A DNA stretch of 64,000 bases from Cornus controversa (GCA_026545225.1 CM048845.1:119539033-119603032); one strand, 5' to 3'. Shown: positions 48,701-60,481, counted from the stretch's first letter. Notes: generated by a model from the letters alone, not told the origin. Numbers and translations: made by a program.

Positions 48701-51700
48701 GGGCTCTGTCGTGGAGATAGTCACAATTTTCTGCAATTGGAAACCCAATTAACTATGGCATTACCCTAAGTAAATAGATACCATGTAGTGCTCTTCCTGG
48801 AATCAATGTCCCCAGCAAAGTCTGAATCACCTAGCTACCATAACATAAAACCATATTTGCAGTAACTTTGAGATACCTCAAAATTCACTTGTCAACTTCC
48901 TAATGCTTCTTGTCTATAAATCTGCTGATTACTCCCACTGCATGAACAATGTTTGGCCTTGTACAGACCATAGCATATGCATAAGGCACCCTAGCCGTGT
49001 ATACACTCTTCTGTGGCTACAACTTGTTCTTTTGAAAGCCTGAAGCCTGAAGTAACTTGATAGAGGTGTGCTAACTGGCTTAACACCTTCCATGTTGAAC
49101 TTCTATCCCTGCTGATCCGCATACCCAAGATTCTTTTTGTAACACCCAAATCCTACATTACAAATTCCTTGGATATTTGTGCCTTAAGATTGAAATCTCA
49201 TCCATGCTTGAACCTACAACATGCATATCATTTACATACAAGAGAACTATTAGACAGAATGTATTAATTTTCTTAAAATAACAACAGTGATCAGTATGAC
49301 ACCTATGAAAACTTGCATTTGATATAAATTGTCAAATCTCTTACACCACTGGTAAGACTCGTTACGGGAATCCAATGATAAAATCAACGCATCATTGTGT
49401 TCTTCATTAGTAAGATTAGCTTAATCCTTACCCCCTTGATTGTTACAGCCCTATTGTTTTCGACTTTGATTTGCCACAGTTCTTGTAATTTCCTCTATTG
49501 TTTTTTCTGCCTTTTTCATCGATACTCAATGTTGAACCAGACTGAAGATTCTCTTGAGTTCCTCCTTCGAACTTCTTCTCCTAAGATAAATTCAGCAATA
49601 TCTTTAGATTTCAACTTTGCAGATGCAGAGGAATTGCTCACTGCCACGACCAAGCCATCCCAGTTGTCTGGTAAACTTGACAGGAGTAGTAGAGCTCTGA
49701 GCTCATCGTCGTACACGATACCAACTGATTCATGATGGTGTTGAAATTGTTGGGGTGTTTGGCCACGACAGCATCATTTGCCATATTCAGATTAAACAGC
49801 CTCTTCATTAGATAAACCTTATTCGATGCTGAAGGTTTTTTTGTACATCTTCTCTAATGCTGCCAACAATCTTGCTTTCGTCTTCTCTTTGGAGATGTTT
49901 CTCGCAACTAATGGTGTGAGACTCAATCCGATCATCATCCTTTGTCAAATCCAGTATATTTCCTGAAAGTGGAAGATACAAATTTTTCTGGTACATTTAG
50001 TCTTCTATCTACATCTTCCAAAAGCCGAAGTTTGAACCATTGAACCTTTCAATCTTCACTTTTCCATCTTCTGCCGTTGGCTCTGATAACAGTTGTTTGG
50101 AAGTTTGTACACACTCGCACAGTAGCAAGAAAGAGAGAAAAAAACAATGTAACATGAAATCACAACGCAGAGATTTTACTTGGTTTGACAAGATTGCCTA
50201 CGTCCACGGCTCACACTAGTTTTACCATTTCCTGGTTATACCGTTTGGTACTAGGGTTTACATCAAAATTACCATAATACCCCTTAGTACCCAAAATAAA
50301 TTCGGGACAACTCTTTTGCAGTAACAGAAAAAGGATAATGACCCAAATAACGAACTTTCAAGCTGCTTAGTTCGGATGCCCAAAACATTCTATCTATCAT
50401 CAGTGACTTGGGGCTCCACACCCAAACCTATGAGGGCGCTCCACAAACCCAATAGGCAGTCCCCTCCAAAAAAAAAAAATGAATATTAATAATAAAAATA
50501 AAGAAACTATCGCAATTGCATAGTCAAAAGACTCAAAACTTGTTCGTGTGATATTCTATGGCCATTGTGTATATTGACACATGACACTATACATGAAATT
50601 TTACAGGTAAGGGATATCCCGAAGACATTTTCTTCAACAACTAATTACATGAAGTCATTCATCTACCCTCTCATTGAGGAAACACATGCCGATTTGTTCT
50701 CAAGCATGTCAACAGTGTCTCATGCACCTACCCGTAAAATTTTGGATGTTGAAATATCTGAAGATTATAACCCTCCCAAAGACTTGTATTACGTCATCAA
50801 TTTCAAGAGAAAGAAAGATGCTGAAAATGACAAAGGATTCTATGAGCCCGAGGTGGGAGATATTGAGAATGATAAAGGAATGTATGAGCCTGAGGCGGGA
50901 GATCTCATTGCCTTGACAGAAGTGAGACCGAAATGCATTGATGATTTGAACAGGCCTAAACGGCCCTATATTGTTGCTTTAGTTCTAGGAAAAGAGGAAG
51001 ATCCTGATATGTTTTCATTCCTTTCATCGAAGCGAGGGGATGATAATCCTGTTCGTTCAATCCTTTCATGGAAGCGAGGGGATGATAATCCTGTGCGTTC
51101 AATCCTTTCATCGAAGCCCATCATTTTTAATAAAGCAACAGAAGAGGATAAGAAGAGAGAAACTCTTTTTGCTGTTTATCTTACAAACATGACGACAAAC
51201 ATTCGTATATGGATGGCACTGCACTCAGATCCGGAAGGGGGAAGCATGACCATCATAAGAAAAGTGCTGCAAACCAATTCCACAGTAAGAACCAAAAGTT
51301 TATTTCTTTACTTAATTGTTGCATTTATGAAACCACTCTTGAAGTTTGGCAGCATCTGACATATGCTGCTAAGATTGTCCATTTGAACAACAAATACTAA
51401 TTCATGTTACAAACCCTTCTGAATTACACTTTTCTACTCCTTTCTTATATTCCAAATTTTCATTTTTGATTTATACTACTAAATTAGTAAATTCAGGTTA
51501 ATTAAAAAAATTTATTTACATGCATAACTGTGCTATTTTGTATTTAATTCTTACAGGTTGAGACAAATTGTATTCAGTGCCCATCTGAAGAAAGTAATTG
51601 TGCTGTTATATCAAGTGCAAGGGATGCCGTTTCCTCTTTTAAGTTGGATGATTCCCAACAGGCTGCTATAGGGAGTTGCATTGCTACAAGAAAATGCTAT

Positions 51701-54700
51701 CACCAGAATTCTGTCAAACTAATTTGGGGTCCTCCGGGGACTGGGAAAACGAAGACTGTTGCATCATTGTTATATGCTCTGTTAGGGATGAAATGCAGAA
51801 CACTGACATGTGCCCCAACTAATATTGCAGTGTTAGGAGTTACTGTGCGGCTTATGAATTTGGTATGGGATGCACTTGAATATGACACTTATGGGTTGGG
51901 AGATATAGTGTTATTGGGTAATGGGAATCGCATGAAGATTGATGATCATGATGACCTTATTGATGTATTTCTTCATTACCGTGTTTCAATGCTTTCAATT
52001 TGTTTTGCTCCAATTTCCGGATGGAAAAATAGTATACAGTCGATGATATGTCTGCTGGAAGATCCTGAAGAGCAGTACCGTTTGTATTTGAAAGAGGAAG
52101 AAGAGAAAGATGACGAGGATAATGATAATGACGAAGAAGAAGAGGGGCAGGAGGAATTGTTTGGTAATGGGAAGAAAGAAGACTTCAGAGACATGGTGAA
52201 GAAGAGAGTAGTTGTGAAGAAAGTTATAGCTCAAATCTTGAAGGAAAACAGGAAAAAGAAAAAGCAGGACAAACCACCTTCTCAGAAAAAAAATCGTTTG
52301 AAATGTGACGAAAAAGACAATAATGTTGATCTTACTGGGAAGGAGAAATGTAAAAGAGAGGCAAGTGATAAGCCTATTGATATTTTGACATTTGAAGAGT
52401 TTTTCAAGAAAAGATTCATTTGCATTGGACAAAAGCTGACATTTTGTATTACAAGTTTGTATACTCATTTGCCAACATCTTTTATTTCCTTGGAAGTAGT
52501 AAAGAACATGATTAAAGCTCTTGGTTTGCTTGAACCTGTCAGAAAATTATTGGATAGTGTTGCTTTTTCAAGTGAGGAATTAAGAGAAGTCTTCAATGGA
52601 AATGAAGATTTAGGAAACAAGGTTAAAGACCTTATGAAGTTGAGATTGGACCGGACAAAGTGCCTTGAAATGCTCAAGCATCTCTCTAAAACAGTCAATG
52701 TTCCGGATATTTTTTGGTTTTCTGATTATGAAATTCGAAATTTTTGCTTGCAAAATGCATGCTTGATATTCTGCACTGCTTCAAGCTCAGCGAAATTGCA
52801 TACTGAAGGAATGCAGCCGCTTGAATTGTTGGTTATTGATGAAGCTGCTCAGCTTAAAGAATGTGAATCGGCTATTCCTTTGCAGCTCCCTGGTCTCCGT
52901 CATGCTATACTTATTGGCGATGAGCGCCAACTTCCTGCAATGGTTCAAAGCAAGGTTTCTAATTCTACCATCATTTTGTTCATTAATCAATTATTATCTT
53001 AGTTAGGAAACAACTTCTTCACATGCGGAGTTAAGACTATGTATATTTAGTAGCTTTGAAAAACTTATTGGGCCAGTGAGTTAGTAAAGGTCTTTTCGAA
53101 ATTTGGAATTTTTTCTCAAAGACTTGTAATTTTGTTAGGGGTTCAGTGGGGGAACAATTAGAATCAATTATTGTTTCTGTATTCTAATTTTTTTGCTTAC
53201 ATCGCGAGATTTTCATTGATAGTTTTGCGAGAAGGCTGAATTTGGAAGAAGCTTATTCGAGAGGCTGGTATCACTAGGACACACAAGGCACCTTCTTAAT
53301 GTCCAGTATAGGATGCATCCATCAATAAGCTTATTTCCAAACAGGGAGTTCTATGATAAAAGAATTCTTGATGGTCCAAATGTAAAAGAAAAAACCTATG
53401 GAAGGCATTTCCTCCAAGGAAAGATGTATGGCTCATACTCTTTTATAAATGTAACCGATGGAAAAGAGGACTTTGGTGGGCATAGCAGGAAAAATATGGT
53501 GGAGGTAGCTATTGTAGCTGAGATAGTTGCAAGCCTCTATAAAGGTAGTTTTTTCATCACCAACTAATCCATATCTATATAGACATAAGGAATCATAACT
53601 GGAAAGATTAATATATAATGTTTTAGTCACTCAATTTGCTTGTTGAATCTTGATCTAGACATACTATTTTTGGTGGCTTAGTTTGCTTGTGAATCATTAT
53701 ATGAAGAAGTTGTAAAATTCTGACCAGTTTTTTTGTGTTACAGAATTTGTTGCTAGAAAACAGAAGGTTAGTATTGGTTGTATATCACCATACAAGGCCC
53801 AGGTTTTTGCAATTCAAGAAAAACTCAGAAATAAATACAGTGCAGATGCAGAAAGTGACTTCTCTGTGAAAGTTCGCTCCGTTGATGGATTTCAAGGTAG
53901 TGAGGAGGATGTGATAATTATCTCTACAGTCAGATCCAATGTGAATGGATCAGTAGGTTTCCTTTCCAATCGTCAGAGAGCAAATGTGGCTCTGACACGA
54001 GCGAGGTATTAATTTGCATGTCAGAACATAGTGATATTTATCTCTATACTAAAATTTAATTGGGATGTTTGCGCCTTTTGTGTAGGTATTGCCTCTGGAT
54101 ATTGGGGAATGGAGCAACCTTAATTAACAGCGGCTCTGTTTGGAGTAAATTAGTCATGGATGCCAAGGCTCGGGATTGCTTTTTTAATGCTAATGAAGAG
54201 AAGAATTTGGCTCAAGCTATTACTGCTGCTATAACTGAGCTTAATCAACTTGATACTTTACTCAACATGAATTCTATACTGTTCAGAGAGGCGAAGTGGA
54301 AGGTATGTTGTCTTTGTCTGTTATCTTCCTAAAAGATACTCCTAACTCTCCATCTCGAATATTTCTTGGTAATAGAAATGCTTTGGTCAGAAGCATTAGA
54401 ATTTGATCTTAATAAATGTTTGAGTGGTTCAATTTTATTTCTATTTTTCTAATAACCTTTCATTAATTTCTGTTGTAGGTTTGCTTTAGTAATGATTTCT
54501 TCAGGACCATGGAGAGAATTAAGAACCTTGAGACTCGTAAGGAAGTGCTTTCTCTTTTGACAAAGCTTTCAAGTGGTTGGCGTCAGCCTCAAGAGGATAG
54601 AATTCTCAATGACATGAATGGGATTTCTTCTCAACTGTTAGAGCAGTACAATGTCAATCGGCTGCTAAATCTTATTTGGAATGTATACATTGTCACGGAA

Positions 54701-55335
54701 AATTCAAAGTACATACAAGCTATTATGGTTTGGGATGTTTTGCCCTCGTCTGAGATACCAGAACTAGCAAAGCATCTTGACATCATATTCGGGGATCTTA
54801 CAGTGGTTACTATGCGGCGTTGCATATACAAACATGTCGAAGGGTATGCTTTCCATACTATTTATGACTCTCTCTTTAGTTTTGTTTGCATAGGCAATTT
54901 GGATTTTGGAAAACAAATGAGAGGCCAACTGATAGAAAATATGGTTTTAAAAATACTTGATTTTGTCAATTGCTACAGGAATTTAGTGGTTCCAATGACA
55001 TGGCCGGCAGATTCCACTGCTAATTGGAAGACTAATTCTTTAGAGCGTCAATTATCTTCACTTAGTCTTCGTGATCAAGCGGGATCATCAGCAACGAGTT
55101 ACAGGTGAGTACTTGGTATAAATCATTATTTGGTTCAACAATCTGCCAAGATATAATGCACACTAAAATGTGTCCACATTTAGAAATGGTTAGAATACTT
55201 ATACAAACAACTTATTTTCTTTTTCTTCTTTTACCTTTTTCTCTCATCAATATGGGCACAGGCTTAATATGGTTAGAAAACATGTGCAAATTGCTGAAAC
55301 AATTTTCATTTTGTTTTCTTTGAAGTCCAAAATGA
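45715..55335 (+). CDS. Gene 3: SEN1/UPF1-type SF1 helicase, tandem paralog, altered 3' end (9 coding exons)
   Basis: Exons: 45715-45822, 50607-51284, 51557-52954, 53223-53544, 53744-54005, 54086-54302, 54479-54843, 54979-55104 and probably 55326-55335; about 1161 aa. Motifs: GPPGTGKT (320-327), DEAAQ (690-694), GDERQLP (716-722), QYRMHP (756-761), VDGFQG (882-887), NVALTRAR (916-923). Exon 2 carries two different in-frame 42-bp duplications: the EPEVGD-type unit shared with gene 1, and a private [13 protein letters not shown] unit. The first coding intron is 4.8 kb and holds antisense Copia remnants. About 30 bp containing the normal last splice acceptor and the first residues of the basic tail are missing relative to gene 2; the nearest acceptor (TTTGAAG, ending 55325) gives a tail ending SYSPK. 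Another acceptor could give a different short tail, so the last exon is uncertain. Exons 1-8 are secure. Confidence 0.84.
46899..47330. mobile_element. MITE with inverted ends in gene 3 intron 1
   Basis: CTTAGAGTTAGTTTAGAT at the left is the inverse of ATCTAAACGAAACCTTAG at the right. Pyrimidine/purine-rich arms flank a palindromic centre near 47040 (GGATAACTTATCC). Family not determined. Confidence 0.5.
47480..48140 (-). pseudogene. Antisense Copia pol remnant (RT end/RNase H), first type
   Basis: On the minus strand, near 48090 the frame reads [11 protein letters not shown], matching the Copia [13 protein letters not shown] region after RT. Near 47640-47660 it reads [11 protein letters not shown], matching the RNase H end. 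Many stops intervene. It lies antisense in the first coding intron of gene 3. Confidence 0.6.
48329..48860 (-). pseudogene. Copia RNase H remnant
   Basis: Minus-strand phrases in order: [20 protein letters not shown], a [10 protein letters not shown]-like phrase, [20 protein letters not shown] and [10 protein letters not shown], matching the conserved end of Copia polyproteins. Broken by stops and shifts. Confidence 0.7.
49516..50060 (-). pseudogene. Copia gag remnant
   Basis: Minus-strand phrases [15 protein letters not shown], then NLYLPL, and later [20 protein letters not shown] match Copia gag (UBN2/gag pre-integrase type). Frames are disrupted and the zinc knuckle is not visible. Confidence 0.7.
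52979..53160. other. Extra sequence in gene 3 intron 3
   Basis: Intron 3 is 268 bp in gene 3 but 90-91 bp in genes 1 and 2. The extra segment of about 178 bp has no recognised ends. Splice sites are kept. Confidence 0.5.
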
Positions 55336-55400
55336 AGAGTGGAGCAAATTAAAACCATTGGCAAAAAGAACTGATGGTAGAGTGAGGTTGCATAACTGAG

Positions 55401-55850
55401 GTTCGTTTCTTGTTTTCCTATTCTTTTTTATTTTGTATGAAGAAACAATTTTTGTAGATCATTTTACAATATGAATCAGCTGAATACAGACTCCCCACCT
55501 CCATCCCCAGAATAAAAAAGAAAAAGTTCTACCTTTTAGAGAAATAAAGAAAAACACTCAAACACACACACACAAAAAGGATAAAAACCAGTAACTTTTG
55601 TATTCTCTGTGGAAAACCCTTTCTGTTATATAGGCAGAGAGCTGCCCACGAGGATTACAGTGATGTTTAGTGTTGAACAAGTTGTGTTAACTTTAAAATA
55701 TGTCATGTAGAACAGCTGAAAGATGTTACGGAATAAAATGTTATTCATAGAAAGCCTAGCTTTTTTGTTTTTCAAAATGTTTTCTATGTTTTATACGACT
55801 TTACATAATATAAATATAAAATTATACCTTCCAATTTTATTTGGGTGCAG
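55401..55850 (+). other. Gene 3 probable 3'UTR intron
   Basis: Donor ACTGAG|GTTCGT and acceptor GGGTGCAG| match genes 1 and 2. Because the stop codon of gene 3 moved upstream, this donor is 65 nt after the stop instead of 20 nt. Confidence 0.45.
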
Positions 55851-56225
55851 GTGTGAGGGATGATGGTCCACAAAACCTCTTACCACCACCACCTTAATGC
55901 CGAAGCCTAGGCGAAATGCATACTGATGATTTTTTGGTCACTTTTACAGCATGTCAGAGTGTTTTGAGGACATCTGCTCTCCATTGGTAAAAAGATTTGA
56001 AACTGTTACACTCTCATGTACTTAAAATTTGGTATTCAAGATTACAATTGTATAGGCTCTGCGCGTCCTCTGTATAAATTTGCATAATGTGTAATGTTAA
56101 CTATAATCAAGCCCGATTCCTATTGCATTATTTGACAAAAGAGCATAAAACTAGGCTGTCGATATTTCCAAACTACGTACTGTTGCTCATGATTGATGAT
56201 TATTGTTTATAGCTTGAGCTACACT

Positions 56226-57150
56226 AGGGTTGGGAATTGAACCCTTGAAATTTGTTCAAATGAAGAAAAAGCAACTACATTTGTAAGAACATCCCTGCTT
56301 GGGGCATTCCGAGTTCGTTTTTGTGGCGGACTCCGAGCCTATCCTTGGGTGATTAAATGGTTTGGAGCCATATTTTTATGTGGCTCCGGGACATACCCCA
56401 GGGTTTCGAGGAGTGTCGAACATTGTGGTGAGGTTAGATCTTTGATCCGATAGTTAAATTTGTTCAGGTAAAAATTATAATTTTACCCCTTATGGAAGAG
56501 GGTGATTGTGATCTCATTACGATATGAACCTAGTCATTTTTAGGGTTTTGATTTGATCTAATTATGTTGAATATTTTTGATCTGATGTTTGGTTTAAAAT
56601 TACAATTTTTTTCCTGTAATGATCAAATGCTCAGGGTTGCTTTTGCTTTTCAGAGCGATCTCGAGCTTTTTCAAGGTTTTGGGATGTTTCTTATGCAGTG
56701 GTAAAGTCTGATTGCTGATTGGATGGTCAGATTCCCTTGGGTGCAGAACTACAATTATGCTCCTGTCACGATTGAGGGTTTGGGATCGCTTTCTTAAGCG
56801 ATTCCAGGTGTTTCTAAAGTTTTGAGATGTTTGATGTATCTGATATGATGACGAAATTTGATCGCCGATCAGACGGTTGAATTTGTGAATGTTGATTTTG
56901 TGGGTTGGAGTTGAGGTTTTTCTATTGAATGCTTTTGAAATTTTCTTAAAATAGAAAAAAAACTTGGTTGCTCCCAGTACACCATGCACAGGAAAAATCA
57001 CAGCTATAGGTATAATGGTGAGTCCCATGCGTGTACTACAACTACGACTGTGATTCTCCCGGTGCATGGTGCACTGGGAGCAACTAAGTTTTTCTCCTAA
57101 AATAGGGGAGGTGCAAAATGGAGTGTTTATAGTACCTAAAAAGGAAGGGA
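56226..57150. other. Repeat-like interval after gene 3
   Basis: Homology to the flank of gene 1 stops at about 56222. A minus-strand open frame of 155 codons (56600-57067) has no recognisable domain and partly overlaps an inverted-repeat element, so I do not call it a gene. Confidence 0.35.
56950..57102. mobile_element. Small inverted-repeat MITE
   Basis: TTGGTTGCTCCCAGTACACC at the left and GGTGCACTGGGAGCAACTAA at the right are inverted copies. Arms of about 50 bp and total length about 150 bp. Confidence 0.6.
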
Positions 57151-57209
57151 AAATTAGATTTTAGTGATCGAATCCAACAAAATTGGTCCTAGGGCATCCA
57201 ATATGGTTA

Positions 57210-57690
57210 GTGTTAGAAGGGTTAACTTGTCCCACATCGGATCTGAATGGGGAAACACTTGGGTATATAAGGGTGGGTATGCAACGCTACATAACAGCTT
57301 AGGCTTTTGAGTTAGAAGGCAAGCACTCGACTTGTTACATTTGGTATCATATCCAAACCCAGTCTTTGGTCCGGTGTCACGCCAAGCGTCCGGCCTGGAA
57401 GTTTCAGGGTGTGCCCACCCGAGTAGGCAGGGTTGCCCAACTGCAACGAGAGCGTTATGAGTTTGGGTAGGGAAGAATGTTAGAGGAACTAATAGCATAT
57501 AAGAGTGGGACCCGAGTAGGCAGGGTTGCCCAACTGCAACGAGAGCGTCATGAGTTTAGTAGGTACCCAACCGAGTAGGCAGGGTTGCCCAACTGCAACG
57601 AGAGCGTCATGAGTTTAGTAGGTAGGGGAGAATGTTAGAGGAACTAACAGCATATAAGAGCTGTTATAGTTAGCCAAATTTGAATTGTGT
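57210..57690. repeat. LTR-like fragment with three GAGTAGGCAGGGTTG units
   Basis: A phrase TGTTAGAAGGGTTAACTTGT opens the segment as an LTR would. A unit starting CGAGTAGGCAGGGTTGCCCA is repeated at 57420, 57513 and 57572, and GTTAGAGGAACTAA occurs twice. There is no coding frame. Confidence 0.55.
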
Positions 57691-57699
57691 AGAGTTTTT

Positions 57700-58260
57700 A
57701 TTTTATTTTATTTTATTTTTTCAAATTTTTTTTGTGAAAATTTTAAAACTTATTTTTCAATTGTTTGCTTCTCATATATTTGTTGACAAAAAAAGAGACA
57801 TTACATATTTTTTCAAAAATAAATAAATAAAATAAAAAGACACTACATATTTTCTCTCAAATAAATAAATAAAATAAAAATACATTACCTATTTGATGAC
57901 AAAAAGCAAAAACCAAATAAAAAAGGCATTACATATTGAGATCAACAATGACTCTTGTCCTTACTAGTTGATTTGACTTTTTGTTCTGTTGTTGAGAATT
58001 GCATTGTTCATGCCATTTTGGTGAATGTTGAAGAATTTTCCAACAATGATCTAACTTAAAATCGTGGTGTTCTTGTTTATACAATTCTTTAGTATGCTTG
58101 TAGCTATAAATAAATAAACAAAATTGAAATTAGTCAGATTCTTGATTTAAATTAATAATTTATAAAAAAAAACAAAATAATAAACTGACTGAATCTTCAT
58201 TTTTTAAGCCACTAATCGAATTATCTTGGATGGTTTTGTAGTACCAAAAAATTTGTTTAT
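57700..58260. other. A/T-rich low-complexity interval
   Basis: (TTTTA)n and (AAAT)n tracts with no gene visible. Confidence 0.5.
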
Positions 58261-58464
58261 TTTTGGATGAATGGAGTGAAAACGGTTCAACAAATCGATG
58301 CTATTATGAGCCATCGTGCCCTACTTTTGCCTTTGAAAATTACTTTAGATTCGTTCCCAAAAATTGGACTTATGTTGATCAAAAGCCGTGATTGGATCTT
58401 CCCCAATCATCATCTAACGGATATCTTCTTTTTTGGACCAATGGAGCTTCTTTTGCTTTAAGGG

Positions 58465-58635
58465 AGGTTGGCATTGAGAAAAATGATGAGATTGGTACTA
58501 GGATTGAGATGGGTATTGAGATGGGAGTTGATATAGGTATTGGGGTTGATATGAGTTACCAAATTGGGATTGATATGTGTATTCACATTGGGATTGAGAT
58601 GGGTTACCAATTTGGAGAACAAATTGAGAGTCAAA
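58465..58635. repeat. Degenerate minisatellite, GATTGAGATGGG-type units
   Basis: Phrases such as GGTATTGAGATGGG and GGGATTGATATG alternate in steps of 6, 12 or 18 bp, keeping frames open on both strands. The encoded peptides are simple (IEMG/IGVDM or NPNTHIN types) and look like by-products of the repeat. Confidence 0.6.
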
Positions 58636-58669
58636 TTCATAGTTTAATTCCGGTGGTAGTTTAGAGTTA

Positions 58670-59690
58670 TGAGATGGTTGAACTGAGGGTGGTTGTAGAC
58701 AGGAGGTCGAGAATCATGAATTGAATTGAATTGAATGAAGAGAATTGAGTGTTGGAGGATGAGAAAAGAGTGAATTGAGAGTGGTATTTAGAGAGATTAT
58801 GAAAAAAAGAAAAAAAAATCCAACGGCTATGTTCCCAAATTTAGTGATGAAGACTATTCATGTCATTCCCATTTAGGTCCGATTCGTATCCCTCCGTTGT
58901 TCCTTTTTCCTTCCGCACCATTTTCTCGAAATGAGAAAGATGATGGTACACTTGAATTGTATTATTTAAGTTGTTATTGCTTGCCAAAGATCCCACTTCT
59001 ACCATTGGTAGGTCACCGAGTTATTCAAATAAGTCGTGATGGCATCTCTTGACAACCCAGTCTTAATCACTCCGCTACAGAATGGACTAAAGTTATGTGA
59101 TCGAATTCCTTTACCACTTACTATCTACCAAGAAAATAAGAATGTTATGCTGTCTCATTGGTACCATGTTTTTCGACCACACATCGATCCTCTAAGCAAC
59201 TTCGATAGTGTCCTGTTAAGCATACTGCCCATTGGCTCCAAAGTTTAACGAAGAGTTGCTGGAATGGCTCGTCACCCAGTACTAAAAGGAAGATTTGCCT
59301 ATCCGATACAAAAAAAACCTAATCATTATCTAGAGCAACCTTAAAGTCAAACTCTGAGTACAATTACCCAGCTTATGGTAGGAGAAGCGATGCGAGTTGG
59401 TTCCTAATATGAATGGACAATAAGAACAGAAGTCCCTGCCAAAAGGCTTGCAACAAAGAAATAAAGAAAGGGATGCGATTTAGACGTAATTCAATATTCA
59501 TCCATTGCTCATGTCAAAGTTAATTTGTCGTGCTCGAAGTAGTACTTAAATATTTTATTCCTAACACGTTTCCTCAAGTGCGACTTGTCGAACACTTACG
59601 TGAGCCCAATGCGTGATCACTTTTAATTATCTGGGCAAAGTGACGGTGAGATTGGAACCCAGGACCTATTGTTTCCTGGGACTCTAATAC
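58670..59690. other. Unassigned interval with short open frames
   Basis: A plus-strand frame at 59036-59248 continues in sense past its stop but matches no domain I recognise. It could be transposon-derived. Confidence 0.3.
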
Positions 59691-59770
59691 CATGTTAAAC
59701 ACCATTTATTCTAAAAACTTAAACTATTAAAGATGGTTCAACTTGAATATTTATATCTCTAACAGTCTAG
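59540..59770 (-). mobile_element. LTR/primer-site remnant, minus strand
   Basis: Reading the minus strand, TGTTAGAGATATAAAT...TTTAACA (about 75 bp) is followed by TGGTATTAGAGTCC, which resembles a short LTR and an initiator-Met primer site. Too short for a standard LTR; possibly a TRIM-like or truncated copy. Confidence 0.4.
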
Positions 59771-60243
59771 TCTAGTAAATATTGTTGAATAAGCCGTTCC
59801 CTCACCTATCATTTATTGGCAACCTGTCCCGAATCCGAATTTTCTTTCTTTTATAGTTTTGTTAGTATTGAAGAAAATGTAATTTTCATATTGACTATGA
59901 ATAAAATATTAATTTTAATTGTTTCTTCTAGCGTTTTTTTTTTTAAAAAAAATAGGCCAAAGAGTTTGGCTCAAAAAATAAATTCAAATGAAAACAAAAA
60001 AGAAAGAGGCGAGCTCAAAAAACAAATTCATGAGCAAATTGCAATAAACGCCCTTGACTTGTAGTGTTTTGCAATAGACTCTCTTGAGAATTTTTTTTTG
60101 GACAAAAAAGCCCTCCAACTAACCGGAGGAGGTACTAAAGACAAAAACTGACTAAAATAGTCATCATTTTTGTTTGGTGATAAATCAAGCACATCATATA
60201 TACAAAAACAAATATAGCGTTTTCTTAAGTAGGTTATTGAAGA

Positions 60244-60481
60244 TGAACCATCCGGTCCTTAAGAGAGTTAAATTCATTAACTATCGAATCTATATCAATA
60301 TCTTCAGAAAGTTTTCTGCAAGAAATTTATCAACCATCTTGTTGCGATGTTTAATTTTCACACGTCTTCATTGTTGAAAAAGCAAGTTTTCTTTCATTGA
60401 GAATCATGTAATCTGCAAGAAATTCATTACCTATCTTATTGCGAAGTTCAGTTTTCACACGTTTCATTGTCGAAAAAGTGT
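60244..60481 (-). pseudogene. hAT transposase C-terminal fragment, partly duplicated
   Basis: The minus strand from 60480 reads TFSTMKRVKTELRNKIGNEF, then LADYMI, matching the C-terminal dimerisation region of TTF-type hAT transposases. A second decayed copy follows (AFSTMKT..., then SEDIDIDSIVNEFNSLKDR after a shift). Only the C-terminus is present; zinc finger and catalytic core are absent. Confidence 0.6.

Larger units (their letters stand above)
48196..50455 (-). mobile_element. Internally deleted Copia element, antisense in gene 3 intron 1
   Basis: Homologous LTR parts lie at 48196-48304 (truncated) and 50093-50455. A primer site TGTTATCAGAGCC (minus strand, about 50090) and a polypurine tract CAAGTGAGAGAT next to TGTTGGG (minus strand, about 48305) are typical of Copia. 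The interior is about 1.8 kb instead of about 4 kb: gag remnant, then a jump to the RNase H end. Confidence 0.7.

Noticed and set aside
56600-57067. 155-codon minus-strand frame after gene 3
   Set aside because: No domain recognised, low-complexity composition, and it overlaps a small inverted-repeat element.
57154-57498. 114-codon minus-strand frame
   Set aside because: Lies across LTR-like DNA and the GAGTAGGCAGGG tandem units; a by-product of the repeats.
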